Origin: Lactuca virosa
Lineage: Eukaryota > Streptophyta > Magnoliopsida > Asterales > Asteraceae
NCBI GenBank assembly: GCA_928212115.1
Contig: CAKMRJ010005523.1
Span: forward strand, 136,652,785 to 136,716,784
Length of the DNA stretch: 64,000 bases
Direction: 5' to 3'
Shown here: one piece after another, positions 35,583 through 47,550 of the stretch
Layout: each line of letters starts with the position of its first letter
Numbering within the stretch: position 1 is the stretch's first letter
The notes under the pieces: model-generated
The model's database searches: none
The model's input: the letters and a program-made list of their open reading frames with translations, nothing else
Told to the model about the DNA's origin: nothing
Program-made: the position numbers and the translations under genes

Positions 35583-36120
35583 TACATTCTATCTAGCATT
35601 GTTAGTTTTCAGCCATAATTACTAAGTGTATATGCTAGAGTTATATAGAACTTAGTCATGATCGACTTAGAATTGGTGGGTCCGCTTTATTTACTGTTCC
35701 TTGTTTGGTTGAGGGCCTAGGGCAGACCCATTACATTCGACGGTCTATTTAACTTAAATTTTATATAACTTATATACACTTAGAGATTATAGAAGGAAAC
35801 TATAGGAAATTTTAGGATGCACTATTTATTAATATAGAAACTTACGATTCACTCTTTAAGGAAAATATCGGATTTTCTTTGGAAACATATCTCTATTAAG
35901 ACTACATTACGTCTAGAATTGTTAGGCTTCAACTATAATTGCTAAGTGTATATGCTAGAGTTATATAAGAATCTAGTCACAATCGACTTAGAATTGGTGG
36001 GCCCGCCTCATCTCCTGTTCCTTGTTTGGTTGTGGACCTAGGGCAGACCCATTATATTCAACGGTTTATTTAACTTAAATTTTATATAACTTATATACAC
36101 TGGGCGATTGTAGAAGGAAT
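35583..36120. repeat. Diverged tandem duplication, about 320-base period
   Basis: Two copies (about 35583-35805 and 35900-36120) share AAGTGTATATGCTAGAG, CGACTTAGAATTGGTGGG and CTAGGGCAGACCCATTA, with scattered differences. No coding function was seen. Confidence 0.85.
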
Positions 36121-36779
36121 CTATGTTTCCCTCTAGGGTTCATTATCGCATAACATAGAAACATTCATTTCACTAAATAAAGAAAATATTGGATTTTCTG
36201 GAAACATACTTTGTCGCTTTTGCAAGGAAAACGGTTTCTTTCTCAAACAAAACTCTTATGAACTCACCAACTTAATTGTTGACACTTTTTCAAAACTACT
36301 TGTATTCTCAGGAAATCAGTGAAACAGGAAAACCAACAACATTTTGAGGATGGGACGATAAATCGTCAAATAGTTCATTTTGTCATCATAATGTAATTGA
36401 TTTTGAAACATGTAAACTTATTCTATGGTGTAACATTTTCAATTATATTTATGATTGTTGTATTTACTTTGAGCACTATTATACTCGTTGTTGTGATACT
36501 ATACATGAAGTCCTCCACCCCCGAACGTTTCCGCCATCCTTGGTTTGGGGGTGTGACACACAAACTCCCGCTCTCCCTCCAGGAAACTCTGGTTATAACT
36601 ACAGGCTACGATTGTACACTCAAAGGTGCCAACCGACAAGTCTCTCTAGAATCTCAACCTCTAATACCATGTTTAATGTTTACGTGTATGTTGTATGTTA
36701 TCAAATCCAAAGGTACATATATAAGTATACGAAGTTCAATAATTATGTAAAGATATAATTTCAATCTACTAAACATGTA

Positions 36780-37020
36780 AGTTTCAGTCCAAGCCCAATT
36801 AACATGTAAATGAATCATAAAGGCCCAATAACATGTAAGTGGGTAATTTGGGCCCAATAGGCATGTAAATGGACCACGAAGGCCCAACAACATGTGACCC
36901 ATAATTCAGGCCCAAATTAACATGTAAATGGGCCGCATGGCCCAATAAACATGACATGGAAAATATTGGGCTAAATATACACTTAAATGGGCTCTTAAGG
37001 CCCATTGGCCATGTAACATG
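36780..37020. repeat. AACATGTAAATGGGCC / GGCCCAATA repeats
   Basis: Five to six imperfect units of about 38-45 bases with AACATGTAA, GGGCC and AAGGCCCAA inside the minus-strand LTR. The GGCC parts of neighbouring units can pair. Confidence 0.8.
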
Positions 37021-37474
37021 AATATCTGACCCAATAAATTGTTATCGTTGTATTTCACCCATTTGTTATTGTATTGTTGCTTATTTTTGTTCGAGGTTTA
37101 CCAAGTTGATTATAAAAAGTCTCATTTTTGTAAAACAACATTTTTGGTCCAAAAAGCCTCAAATTTTCAATTAAGGCCCAAAGTTAATAAAAATAACACT
37201 TTTGTCCCCACTTTGCTCAAAACTTGCATTTATAGCTAGTTTTGGTAAAAATAACATTTCTAACCCATTTTTGTCAAAAATATCATTTTTGGCTTGATTT
37301 TTGTGAAAATACACATTTTTATGGTTTTTGACTTTTCTGACCCGATTGTTGGAAAATTTGTAGAAAAATCATCGTAAGTCGAAATTTAGATCCGTAAACT
37401 CTGAAAGTTCGGAAATTTTGTCTACTTTGTTCATAATTTTTCTCATAATTTTTAATGGTCTCTAACAAGTGTGA

Positions 37475-37686
37475 CTTGGTAAGGAATGTGGAAGATATGG
37501 TGGATAACCTATTGACCCATGTTCAAATCCTATCACCACTCAGCCCTTGTGGCCATGGAGGTTCGCATGCAGTGACTCCAGGGCATGAGGCAAAGCCTCA
37601 TGTTTGCAGCGGGGGATTAGGCGGTGCGCGAAAGCTGGCCCGGAAACCCTCGTTAGGGAAGTTCCCTTTCCAAAAAAAAAAAAAAA
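37475..37686 (+). mobile_element. tRNA-derived SINE with long target duplication
   Basis: A 212-base unit with a polymerase III B-box match (GTTCAAATC, 37521-37529), a weaker A-box-like TGGTAAGGA near 37478, and a 3' A-run. It is bracketed by an exact 11-base duplication AACAAGTGTGA (37464-37474 and 37687-37697). These are the hallmarks of a SINE copied by a LINE reverse transcriptase. It sits inside the minus-strand LTR. Confidence 0.88.
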
Positions 37687-39241
37687 AACAAGTGTGAAAT
37701 TGCTCACCTTCACAGGCTGGTCCGAAATCATTTCAAATATGATAGACAGTTTTGTAAAATTCACCAAAAATTATAGAAAAATCGTATGAAAACGTGAGAG
37801 TAGTCTTTTAAAGGTATAAACCTGAACTTTGTTCATGTAAAACAGTTTTGAAAAATATTATCATTAAGGTGGTCAAAACAGTTCGATATTGGACCAAAAC
37901 GTTTCTGTCAAGGGCTGGTTTTTTAGTTTAGTTTATAGATCTTTGAACCCAACACTCATTTTTGCTATTTTAAGTGTATAAATCCCAGATCTACAAGTTT
38001 ACATGTATTATGTGTGATAACACATACTTTTCTCAAGGTTTTCATGTAGATCTAAGTGATAAACTTCATATTCTTAACATATTTCAAGATTTATGAAGAA
38101 AATAACACATAATCACAAAATCAACTAAGAAATCACACAAGACATGCATATAGCACATAGATCTACACATTTTACTTGTATTCTCCCCCAAAAATCATGT
38201 AAAAACTGAAAACAAGGGGGTATGAACTCACTTGGCTTTGAAGTTTCAGTTTTGATGAAGAATAAGGTGAAGATCTCGACCCTAGCAAGTTCCTTGAAGA
38301 AGTTTTTGAACTTAGAGGGTTCTAAGAAGCAAGATCACAAAATGACATGAGTTAAGAAGGGATTTTTGAAGAGATCAAGAAGTTAAATAATAGATCTAAG
38401 CAAAAACTTACCAAAGATGGTGATATTGATGAAGAATCCTCTTGAAAGCACCCACAAAGCTCGAAAATTTTAGAGTAAGATTAGGAAGTTTCTTGAGAGT
38501 GTTTGGAAGTGTTTGATTTAAGAAATGGAGGTGGTATGGTGGGGGTTTGGCCGAGGTTAATAAGAGAAAAGAGAAGAAAGATTTTTGCATGGTGGTTAAT
38601 AAACTTCTTGGATACATGTGATTATCTAGATGTATGTTAGATAATTGTGTGTTGTCATGACATTAATCTATCATTCTTTCATCTCTTTTTTTTTACACAT
38701 TTATGTATATATTTTTCTATTGGGCCGAGATATGGGCTAGAGAAATGAGAAATAAGTAATTTGGGCCCAACCTTGGCCTTGTTCGAATTTTAAGAGACCT
38801 AATAATATTTTTCGGCCCATTGGGCTCTTAAGGTGGTTCACGGCCCATTATGGTATAAAGGAAAGGGTTTATGGTCTATTAGGGCTAATTAATTCATTTA
38901 TGGCCCAATAAGGCCCATTAGGGTTATAATGAATCACTCTAGGCCCAAATGGTCCAAAATGTTATAGATTTATGAATTGGGTCCATTTAGAATCCAAATA
39001 GGTTTCTAAGCCCAATATAGTTGAATTGAATGCTTATTGGTCCATTAGGCCCAATAAGGAAATCTTGGTCCATATTGAACTTGAACCTGGGTCTCTAGGG
39101 TTTTCAGCCCTTAGTTGAACATATGAGATGTATTTGAATGAGCATAGAGTATGATATTCTCTTAGAGTACAAGTTATTACACTAGGTGAATGATTACATG
39201 AGAGTAGAATTTCCTAGCAAAATGCTAGTTGTGACAGAAAT

Positions 39242-40170
39242 TTGTGCTATACTTAAGTCTAGATGCTCCCTCTGTTACTATTAAGCCCCTGAGATATATC
39301 ATTATTTGTAAATGGCAAGGATGTGTTGTTGGTAGTTTAAAGTGGCTACAATTGATGTTTCTTTCACAAGGTTGCTGGTAATTCTCTTGCTTTGGACAAT
39401 TTTGCCCTTACACAAGTTTTATCCAGAAAGGCCTTTTGCTCCCCTGTTTAGTATAGAGTTTGGTTATATTAGTTTGATGGGGTCATGATGTTGAATCTGG
39501 TTTTTATTTGTCTGTTTGTTTTTTTGTACTCCTTTGAGTGATTGCTTAATGAAACCAATCCACCAAATAGAATATGTATGTGTTTTGATGTGGTCACAAA
39601 ATGAATCATATGATAAAATTTTGTTTATTTCAGCTATTTTTTTAGTTTACATATCAGTTACAGTTAAAATTTTTGAATGATGGTATTTGTTCCTTAATTG
39701 TAAGCTAAACACTCAAAACCATAAGTTCTACCTCTGATACAGAAAACAATCTTCTAATTCTACATTGTAAAATTTCACATTTCTTGGTTAATTGGCGGTC
39801 AACTGATAATGCTTCATTTTTCACTTCCAAGGATGGCATCAGAGCTTTGGAATCAGCCATTCCATCTTTTGGTGATTCCGTTTGTAAGGGTATAATTTCT
39901 TGATTCTTATCAACATGGTTTCAAGGGCATTTCAACTATGAGGATTAGGAGGACATTTACGTCTTTTTCATAGACGAGAGATCGAGAGATCAAAAATTGC
40001 AATTTTGTTCCAGCCCCAGTCCCAGGCAGTACACCTGGTTCTATCATGTCCTGTCTTGCATAACAAACAAGGCCTTAAATCATTAGTAGACAAAAAGATT
40101 TGTTAGTGAGTTCATAATCTTTCTTTAAATGAATAGATTGATTAGATATTTTTTATTATGCTGGAAGTTT
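39242..40170. other. Noncoding segment between the LTR and Helitron
   Basis: AT-rich, no gene seen. At 40074 a TIR-like end (inward on the minus strand: GGCCTTGTTTGTTATG) resembles the left end at 31340 and is bordered by TTA. It could be the end of a MITE whose partner I cannot find, or the true partner of 31340. Confidence 0.4.
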
Positions 40171-40592
40171 TATTATTATATATATATATTAAAGATGTGA
40201 AAAAAAGTAACAGTAAACAACAACCTTTTTGGTCAATTTCGGCCCTTCTACTTATATATATTAAAAATTTCGGTCCTTCTTCTCCTATGTTAGCTTCGGT
40301 ATCTTCCTAACCATTTTGGCATAATTCACCCATTTCTTTTTAGGAAATAAAGTTTGCCCCCTGTAATTTCTTTTTAATTCGAGACCACGTGTTTTCCTCT
40401 ACCGACTCTACCGCTTCACATCACTGATATGTGTCCAATAGATCGTTTCCACTGGACAAATGCTCTGAATCCCAGTTTGCTTACTCATTCCTTCCCTTTC
40501 CTGTTTTTTGCCACGTGCTTCTTTCCTTCCTTTGCCTTCTTCCCGATCCTTCCACCAACGCCTACCCTTTCCTCTCCCAGATAGACTCTCCT

Positions 40593-42382
40593 TGTAACAC
40601 CCAAATTTTCAAAACAATTTTTCACATTTTATAAAACACGTTTTCATTCATAATCGTTATAACAAAACACCATTGTATCACATAACATCATCTCCCAAGA
40701 TCATAATAAAATCTCCCCGCGTGTGTACTGATCAAGCCGGCGCCTTCCCGCGATCCTCGCTGGTACCTGAGACACATAACACAACACTGTAAGCATAAAT
40801 GCCTAGTGAGTTCCCCAAAATACCACACATAACACATATTAGCCACTCGAGGCTATAACTCTGTTTGACACTCTGGTCAAAGTGTCTCTATGGGACCCCC
40901 CAGTCCCATAACTCTGTGGGCCCTCTGGCCCTAACTCTATGGGTCCTCTGACCCTAACTCTGTGGACCTTCCGGTCCTAACTCTGAAAACTCTGTAACAT
41001 ACATAGCATATAACACATAGAAATCACATCATGCAAAAGCATACACAATACTCTGTCTCATAGCTCTAATTACCACTCTAGGTAAAGTATAGTGAGAAGA
41101 CTCACCTCGGTTAACTCGGTAAAGCTCGAACTCTGTAAAGTCGGGTCTAGCCTCCGCCTAATCATATGAAATAAACACTCTGAATCAATACATCTCTCAA
41201 TGCTAGACTATTCCTCCTCTTAGTACTCTCAGAAGGGTAAAAGACCATTTTACCCCTCTCATGGCTCAAAGACCCTAAAGTTGACCAAACCCTAAAAGTC
41301 AATAAAGGTCAACGGTCAAACTTTGACCCGACTCGCCGAGTGCACTTGGGCGACTCGGCGAGTCTACACGTGCCCACTATCTTTCTGATCTCGCATGACA
41401 CGTCGAGTCTTTCCCCTTACTCGACGGGTGACACCTGGCATGAATCGCGGGGCCACCCCGACTCAACTCGCCGAGTCTGTTCATGGACTCGGCGAGTTCC
41501 GCCTTGAACTCCAATCCTCTAATTCCCTCCGACTCACTGAGTCAACCCTATGCTCCACGAGTCGTCACAGATCGCGAGTCGCGGGGCTACCCGACTCTAC
41601 TCGTCGAGTCCGTTCATGGACTCGGCGAGTTCATTCCATGCACATCCTCAAACAACTTCCTGAGGTCAGATCCAGTCCTCTAACCAATAGATCTATCATT
41701 CCCAAACCCAATAACCACGTAAAGTTTCCATCTTGATGCACATACAACATCTATTTGATCATATATGATGATTTAGCCCCAAATACCATAACTCAAGGTC
41801 ATAGCCTCCATTGTTATTCAAAAAGCTTAATGAATAAGGCTCTCTGGACCTCTATGGATCCAGATCCAAAGCCTCCTCATCATAAGGGACTATTTGGGCT
41901 TCAAATCTAAGCAACAAAGGGTCTAAGAAACCCTAAATCCATATGATCATCATAAGAACAGAAGGGGCGTCGAATTACTACCTCAAATGTGAAGATCTTA
42001 GCTCCAAATCCACAGAATAGCAATCTCCTATGCTTCATCTTGGCTAGTACCTCCTTCTTCTTGCTAAACAACACTCCCAAGGTCAAAAAAATGGCTTCCT
42101 TCCTCTCCCAAAACGCTCAAGCACTCTAGGGTTTCTCTCTCTGACTGGTGACCTCAAATGACGGCCATAAGGGCCTTTAAATAGTCCCCAAACCCGAGAA
42201 ATTAGGGTTTCATTAAACAGCGTGGACTCGCCGAGTCCACGTGTGGACTCGCCGAGTCCAGTCATTAACCCGGATGGAGATTCGCGACTCTACTCGACGA
42301 GTCTGAGCGCCTACTCGCCGAGTCTCTCTCCAAAACTCAATAAAATACATAATTTAAGATACCTGGGAATCCGGATGTTACA
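40593..42382 (-). repeat. 3' LTR of element C, 1790 bases
   Basis: Plus-strand ends TGTAACACCC and GGATGTTACA. It contains six hairpins (40841-40977), an intron-like unit (minus-strand donor at 41105, acceptor ending 40768/40767), ACTCG-N-CGAGT motifs (41330-41640, 42229-42325) and a TATA-like box near 42175. It has an extra copy of a 21-base GGACTCGCCGAGTCC unit relative to the 5' LTR. Confidence 0.94.
40841..40977. repeat. Six consecutive hairpins with different stems
   Basis: Arm-loop-arm: AGCC-ACTCGA-GGCT (40841-40854); TTTGAC-ACTCTG-GTCAAA (40864-40881); TATGGGAC-CCCCCA-GTCCCATA (40889-40910); GGGCC-CTCT-GGCCC (40918-40931); GGGTC-CTCT-GACCC (40941-40954); GGACC-TTCC-GGTCC (40964-40977). 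The linkers are variants of TAACTCTGT. The other LTR has the same array at 47797-47933. It lies in the intron-like part of the LTR. Confidence 0.93.
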
Positions 42383-42383
42383 A

Positions 42384-42395
42384 TTCTCCCCCACT
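42384..42395 (-). other. Polypurine tract of element C
   Basis: On the minus strand AGTGGGGGAGAA lies directly before the 3' LTR, in the position used to prime plus-strand synthesis. Confidence 0.85.
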
Positions 42396-42420
42396 AGAAT
42401 CAGACTTCGCCCTCGAAGTC

Positions 42421-45400
42421 TCACTCCACAAATAACTCTGGATACTGCTCGCGCATCTCTAACTCCGGCTCCCAGGTCATTTCAGAACCCTTCCGATGTT
42501 GCCACTGGACTTGAACCAATGGCACCTCCTTATTTCTCAAAGTCTTGATCCTTCGATCCACAATCGCAACCGGTCTCTCAACATAATTCAGGCTCGCATC
42601 CACCTGAATGTCCTCTAACGGAACCACTGCCGACTCATCAGCGATACACTTCCTCAACTGAGACACGTGGAAGGTATCGTGAATCTGGCTCAACTCCGTA
42701 GGTAGCTCCAAACGATACGCTACCCTGCCCACCCTGGCAGTCACCCTGAAAGGACCAATATACCGAGGTCCCAACTTACCCCTCTTCCTGAATCGGATCA
42801 CCCCCTTCCAAGGAGATACCTTCAGGAGTACTAAATCACCAACCTGGAACTCAAGCCCCGAGCGACGTCTGTCCGCATAACTCTTCTGGCGGCTCTGAGC
42901 GGTCAACAACCTCTGTCTGACCTGCTGAATCTGCTCAATCGTCTGAAGTACTATCTTTGTACTACCCATCACACGCTGCCCGACCTCACCCCAGCAAATA
43001 GGAGTCCGACACCTCCTCCCATACAACAGCTCAAAGGGTGGCATACCGATGCTCGAATGATGGCTGTTGTTATAGGAAAACTCAGCCAAGGGCAAGTATG
43101 TGTCCCAACTCCCTCCGAAATCCAACACACATGCCCGAAGCATGTCCTCGAGCGTCTGAATCGTCCGCTCGCTCTGCCCATCTGTCTGGGGGTGGTATGC
43201 GGTACTAAAATGTAGCCTCGTACCCAACTCCTCATGAAACTTCTTCCAGAATCTGGAAGTGAAACGCACATCTCGATCTGAGACGATCGAGATCGGCACT
43301 CCATGCCGTGATACCACCTCCCTCACGTACAACTTTGCCAACCTCTCAGCGGAGGAGCTCTCACTGATAGCAAGGAAGTGAGCGCTCTTCGTCAACCTGT
43401 CCACAATCACCCAAATTGCATCGACGCCCCTCGCAGTCCTTGGCAATTTGGTGATAAAATCCATGGTAATCTGTTCTCACTTCCACTCGGGAACCTCCAA
43501 CGGCTGCAACTTACCATGCGGCCTCTGGTGCTCGGCCTTAACCCTGCGACAGGTCAAGCACCTCTCAACAACCCATGCTACATCCCTCTTCATACAGGGC
43601 CACCAATAATCTCTTCTCAGGTCCAAATACATCTTAGTGGCCCCGGGATGGATCGAAAACCTCGATCGGTGTGCCTCCTCCATCAATATGGTACGTGCCC
43701 CGCCCACAAATGGCACCCAGATCCGACCCTGGAAGGTCATAAGCCCTCTACTATCGGTAACAAACTCCGATACATATCCGATAACCCGCTCTCTCTTGCG
43801 GTTCTCCAGTCTCACGGCCTCAGCCTGGTTCCCTCGGATGGTGTCCAACACCGGAGTCATCACTGTCAATCTCATACAAACGTCCCGTATCGGGGCGCTC
43901 TCCGCCCTACGACTCAGGGCATCGGCTACAACGTTAGCCTTGCCCGGGTGGTACAGGATCTCACAATCGTAATCCTTTACCACGTCCAACCATCTCCTCT
44001 GGCGCATATTCAGGTTGGGTTGATCCATCAAGTACTTCAAGCTCTTGTGGTCCGTGTATATGGTACACCGAACCCCATACAGATAGTGACGCCAGATCTT
44101 GAGGGCGAACACTACAGCCCCCAACTCCAGATCGTGGGTGGGATACCTCGTCTCGTGAGGCTTCAGCTGCCTCGATGCGTATGCTATCACATGCCCTCTC
44201 TGCATCAGCACCGCTCCCAGCCCCGATATCGATGCGTCACAATACACCACAAAGTCCTCCATTCCCTCCGGAAGGGCTAACACTGGGGCTTCGCACAGTC
44301 TCTGGCGAAGTGTCTCGAAGGAGGCCTGCTGCTCTGGTCCCCATGAAAAAGCAACACCCTTCCGGGTCAACCTGGTGAGTGGCACGACGATCTTGGAGAA
44401 ATCCCTGATAAATCTCCGATAATAGCCAGCCAACCCTAAGAAACTCCTGATCTCGGTGGGGGATCTCGGCACCTCCCAACTCATAACCGCCTCAATCTTG
44501 GCCGGGTCGACCAATATCCCATTCTGGTTAACGAGGTGCCCTAGGAACTGGACCTCTCGTAACCAGAAATCACACTTGGAGAATTTGGCATAAAGCCTCT
44601 CCGATCTCAAAACTCCAAGTAACTCTCTCAAATGCTCCTCATGCTGCTCTCTGGATCTCGAATACACCAGTATATCATCGATGAACACGATCACCGAACG
44701 GTCCAACATCGGTCTGCATACTCTGTTCATGAGATCCATGAACGCCGCCGGTGCATTGGTGAGCCCGAAAGGCATCACCACGAACTCGTAATGCCCGTAA
44801 CGAGTCCTGAACGCTGTCTTCTGGATATCCTCATCTCGTACTCTCATCTGATGATATCCAGACCTCAAGTCGATCTTGGAAAACCAAGACGCTCCATGCA
44901 ACTGATCGAATAAATCGTCGATCCTCGGTAAGGGGTAACGGTTCTTGACCGTCAGTTTGTTCAGCTCCCGGTAATCAATGCACATCCGGTGTGAACCATC
45001 CTTTTTCTTGACAAAAAGGATCGGCGCTCCCCACGGCGAGCTACTCGGCCGTATAAACCCCTTCCCCAGCAGCTCCTGAAGCTGCGAGGATAACTCCTGC
45101 ATCTCTGGTGGCGCAAGGCGATAGGGCGCCTTGGCGATAGGCGCTGCCCCCGGAACCAAATCAATACGGAACTCTACCTGCCTCTCGGGAGGCACACCCG
45201 GCAACTCCTCGGGGAAAACATCTGGGAACTCGCGCACTATCGGGACCTCATCGATCGACCTCGGTCTCTCTGCATCTACTCTCGTATCCACCACATAAGC
45301 CACAAACCCACTACAGCCCTGCTGTAAACTCTGCCTCGCTCTAGCGGCCGAACAAAATGCTGACCCAGAACGGGAACCCTCGCCGTACACCGTAAGTACT

Positions 45401-46926
45401 CCCCCACTGGGGTCTCGTATCGTCATCAACTGTCGCTCACAGTCAATCACAGCTCCGAAACGGCTCAACCAATCCATGCCCACTATGACACATACGTCCC
45501 CCATAGCAATCGGGACCAGATCTATCGGAAACTCGACACCGAAGATCTCGAGTACACATCCTCGAATCACATCAGTAGCATACACCGCTCGCTCGTCAGC
45601 TATGGAAACTCGTAGAGGTCGACTCAACGCCTCACGCTGGGTACTGATGTGCTGACTAAACGCTAGTGACACAAAAGACCGACTCGCACCCGAGTCAAAT
45701 AACACCAAGGCAGGTACAGAACACACAAGAAATATACCAGCTACCACATCGGGTGCTGCGCGGACCTCCTCCGTTGTCAACTGGAAGGCTCTCCCGCGAG
45801 CCTTCGGCGCCTCAGCCTTCGCCGGCCGACTCTCTGTAGCTCGAACAGCAGCAGGAGCAGATCCCTGAGAAGCTCCCTGAGCTGACCCTCGTAACTGTGG
45901 ACACTCGGCCTTCCGGTGTCCGGTCTGGTTGCAGTGAAAACAGACTGCAAACCCTTTGGGGAAATCCTTGGCCATATGCCCCTCCTTGCCACATTTGTAG
46001 CAAGACCCTGCTCTGCACACTCCATCATGACTCTTGCCGCACTTGCCACAAGTGTGGCCCCTCTGGCTCCCTGATCTCGAATCGGCAGGCTTGGCCCGCT
46101 TGGCTGCCGGCTGAGACTGTGCCGGTCGCCGATCCCTCCCCTGAGACTCCGCCTCCTCCCTAGCCTGAGTCTCCAGCTCTATCTCCCTCTTCCGGGCATT
46201 TGCCTGAAGCTCGGCAAATGTCCGGTACGTCGAGTTCGCCACGAACTCTCGTATATCCCTCCTCAAAATGCTCAGATATCGGCTCATACGTGCCTGCTCG
46301 GAGGACACGTGCTCTGGGCAGAACATCGCCCGCTCATGGAACATCCTGGTGATCACTGTAACAGACTTTGTACCCTGCTTGAGGGTCAAAAACTCCTGGG
46401 CCAAACGCTCCCTCTCCACCTGGGGAACGTACTCTTCTCGGAACATAGCAGTGAACCTCTCCCAGGTCACTGCAACAAGCTCAGTAGGCGAATAGTGCGC
46501 CGTCACAAACTTCCACCAGTCCTTCGCTCCCAAGCGAAGCTGGTTCAACGCGAACCGGACTCTCAAATGCTCTGGAGATGAGCAAGTAAAGAAACACCCC
46601 TCAATGTCTGATATCCACCTCATCGCTGCAATCGGGTCCTGGGTCCCATCAAACTCCGGTGGTTTTGTGTTGCTGAACTCACGAAACAGCAACGCATCAC
46701 CACCCTGCGGCCTAGTCGCAGCTATAGCTGCAGTGGCCGCAGCAACCGCAGCCTCAGAAAGAGCAGCGTATCTCTCGTCAAATGTCTCTATCAGTGTGGT
46801 CTTGATAGACCCGAACATCTCTGGTATCTCTGCCCTGATGGCCGCAGCCACCTCCTCATGAATGATCCTACGGATCTCCTCATCACTAGTACCACTGCTC
46901 TCTGGTGTGTGGCGTGTCCCAACCAT
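42421..46926 (-). pseudogene. gag-pol of element C, one premature stop
   Basis: A single minus-strand frame from ATG 46926 (MVGTRHT; chosen over 47043 because it opens the typical gag start) to TGA 42421-42423, interrupted only by TGA at 43477-43479 (codon 1150). The related element at 1-2566 has tryptophan there (KWER), so a G-to-A change is likely. Domains in order: gag (WWKFVTAHYSP, FREEYVPQ), zinc knuckles (CGKCGKSHDGVC, CYKCGKEGHMAKDF, CFHCNQTGHRKAEC), protease LFDSGASRSF, RT with FIDDIL, RNase H (YCDASISGLG), integrase (HPGATKMYLDL, IVSDRDVRF, HPQTDGQSER) and chromodomain (VQWQHRKGSEMTWEPE). The second knuckle has F in place of its last cysteine. It is of the chromovirus (Tekay/Del) type. 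Confidence 0.95.
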
Positions 46927-47534
46927 GATGTCTCTGAAATACAACATAATAAATATCAGGGACTCGCTCGAGTATACTCGCACTCGATAACTCCACCCTA
47001 CTTGCTCCTTAGTACCCAATGGATTCTTACTTAGGGTGCGCACTGCTCCGGTGTCTTCAGTAGTACGGGCCCTATACTACCGTCCACACCGCATCAGCAT
47101 CCACTCTAAGTCCTCCTCCTTGGATCCCAAGTCCCAAGTACTCTACTCTCTTTAACCATATGCTACTCACTAGCAGCTCTCTCATAAACTCCTCGCTGCT
47201 ATCTAAACACTCTCAAGTATCCCTAGCAGCAAAACTCCTAGACTAAGGCATCACATATCAGGCCACTCTAGTCCTAATAAGAATACCTAGTCTACTCTAG
47301 CATGCATAGCATAACTCATCATATATCATAACATATTATATCTCATAACACTAATTACAAGGGTATTTTGGGAAATCACCGTTCGGGCGCTGGCTGATCG
47401 TACACACGGCTCTGCTCTGTTTGTCTCAAAACTCTTTTTACTCTTTTAAAAAGTTTTTAGTCATCAAAATTTCTCTCAAATCCTCAGTTTGAGTTCAGAT
47501 ACGCCCGAAGATGAATCTGAATCCCTCAAACCAA

Positions 47535-47547
47535 GGCTCTGATACCA
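47535..47547 (-). other. Primer-binding site of element C
   Basis: On the minus strand TGGTATCAGAGCC, three bases after the 5' LTR end. Complementary to initiator tRNA-Met. Confidence 0.92.
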
Positions 47548-47550
47548 ACT

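Larger units (their letters stand above)
32815..36558 (+). mobile_element. Solo gypsy-type LTR, 3744 bases
   Basis: Starts TGTGACAACCGTC, ends GGGGGTGTGACA, with perfect TSD CACAA (32810-32814 and 36559-36563). An intron-like unit runs from 34589 (AAG then GTGAGT) to 36311 (ATTCTCAG). It contains a CTCTCC minisatellite (33170-33590), a hairpin array (35316-35506) and a tandem duplication of about 320 bases (35583-36120). No primer-binding site follows, consistent with a solo LTR. Confidence 0.9.
32002..39236 (-). mobile_element. Long gypsy-type solo LTR, minus strand, with two insertions
   Basis: Reading the minus strand it starts TGTCACAACTAG (39236) and ends GGGGTGTGACA (32002), with near-TSDs GAAAG (31997-32001) and GAAAT (39237-39241). 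Its 3' end is related to the opposite-strand LTR inside it. An intron-like donor (CCAA then GTGAGT, at 38231) and acceptor (ATTCTCAG, ending 32247) are present. Without the nested solo LTR and SINE it is about 3.3 kb. GGCCCA-rich repeats occupy 36780-37020 and 38730-39080. No coding region was seen. Confidence 0.75.

Noticed and set aside
36657..36672. Minus-strand TGGTATTAGAG, like a primer-binding site
   Set aside because: It is not next to an LTR terminus; the sequence on both sides continues as LTR when the nested solo LTR is removed.
40841..40977. Could the regularly spaced repeats be a CRISPR array
   Set aside because: Units are short hairpins with variable stems and constant linkers in a plant LTR; no direct repeat/spacer structure and the host is a eukaryote.
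41395..41736. 113-codon frame in the LTR of element C, also at 48296-48691
   Set aside because: Produced by the ACTCG-N-CGAGT repeats (STRRV-type peptides) in noncoding LTR DNA.
43378..44280. 300-codon plus-strand frame opposite gag-pol of element C
   Set aside because: Shadow of the intact minus-strand integrase/RNase H frame; no recognisable domain.
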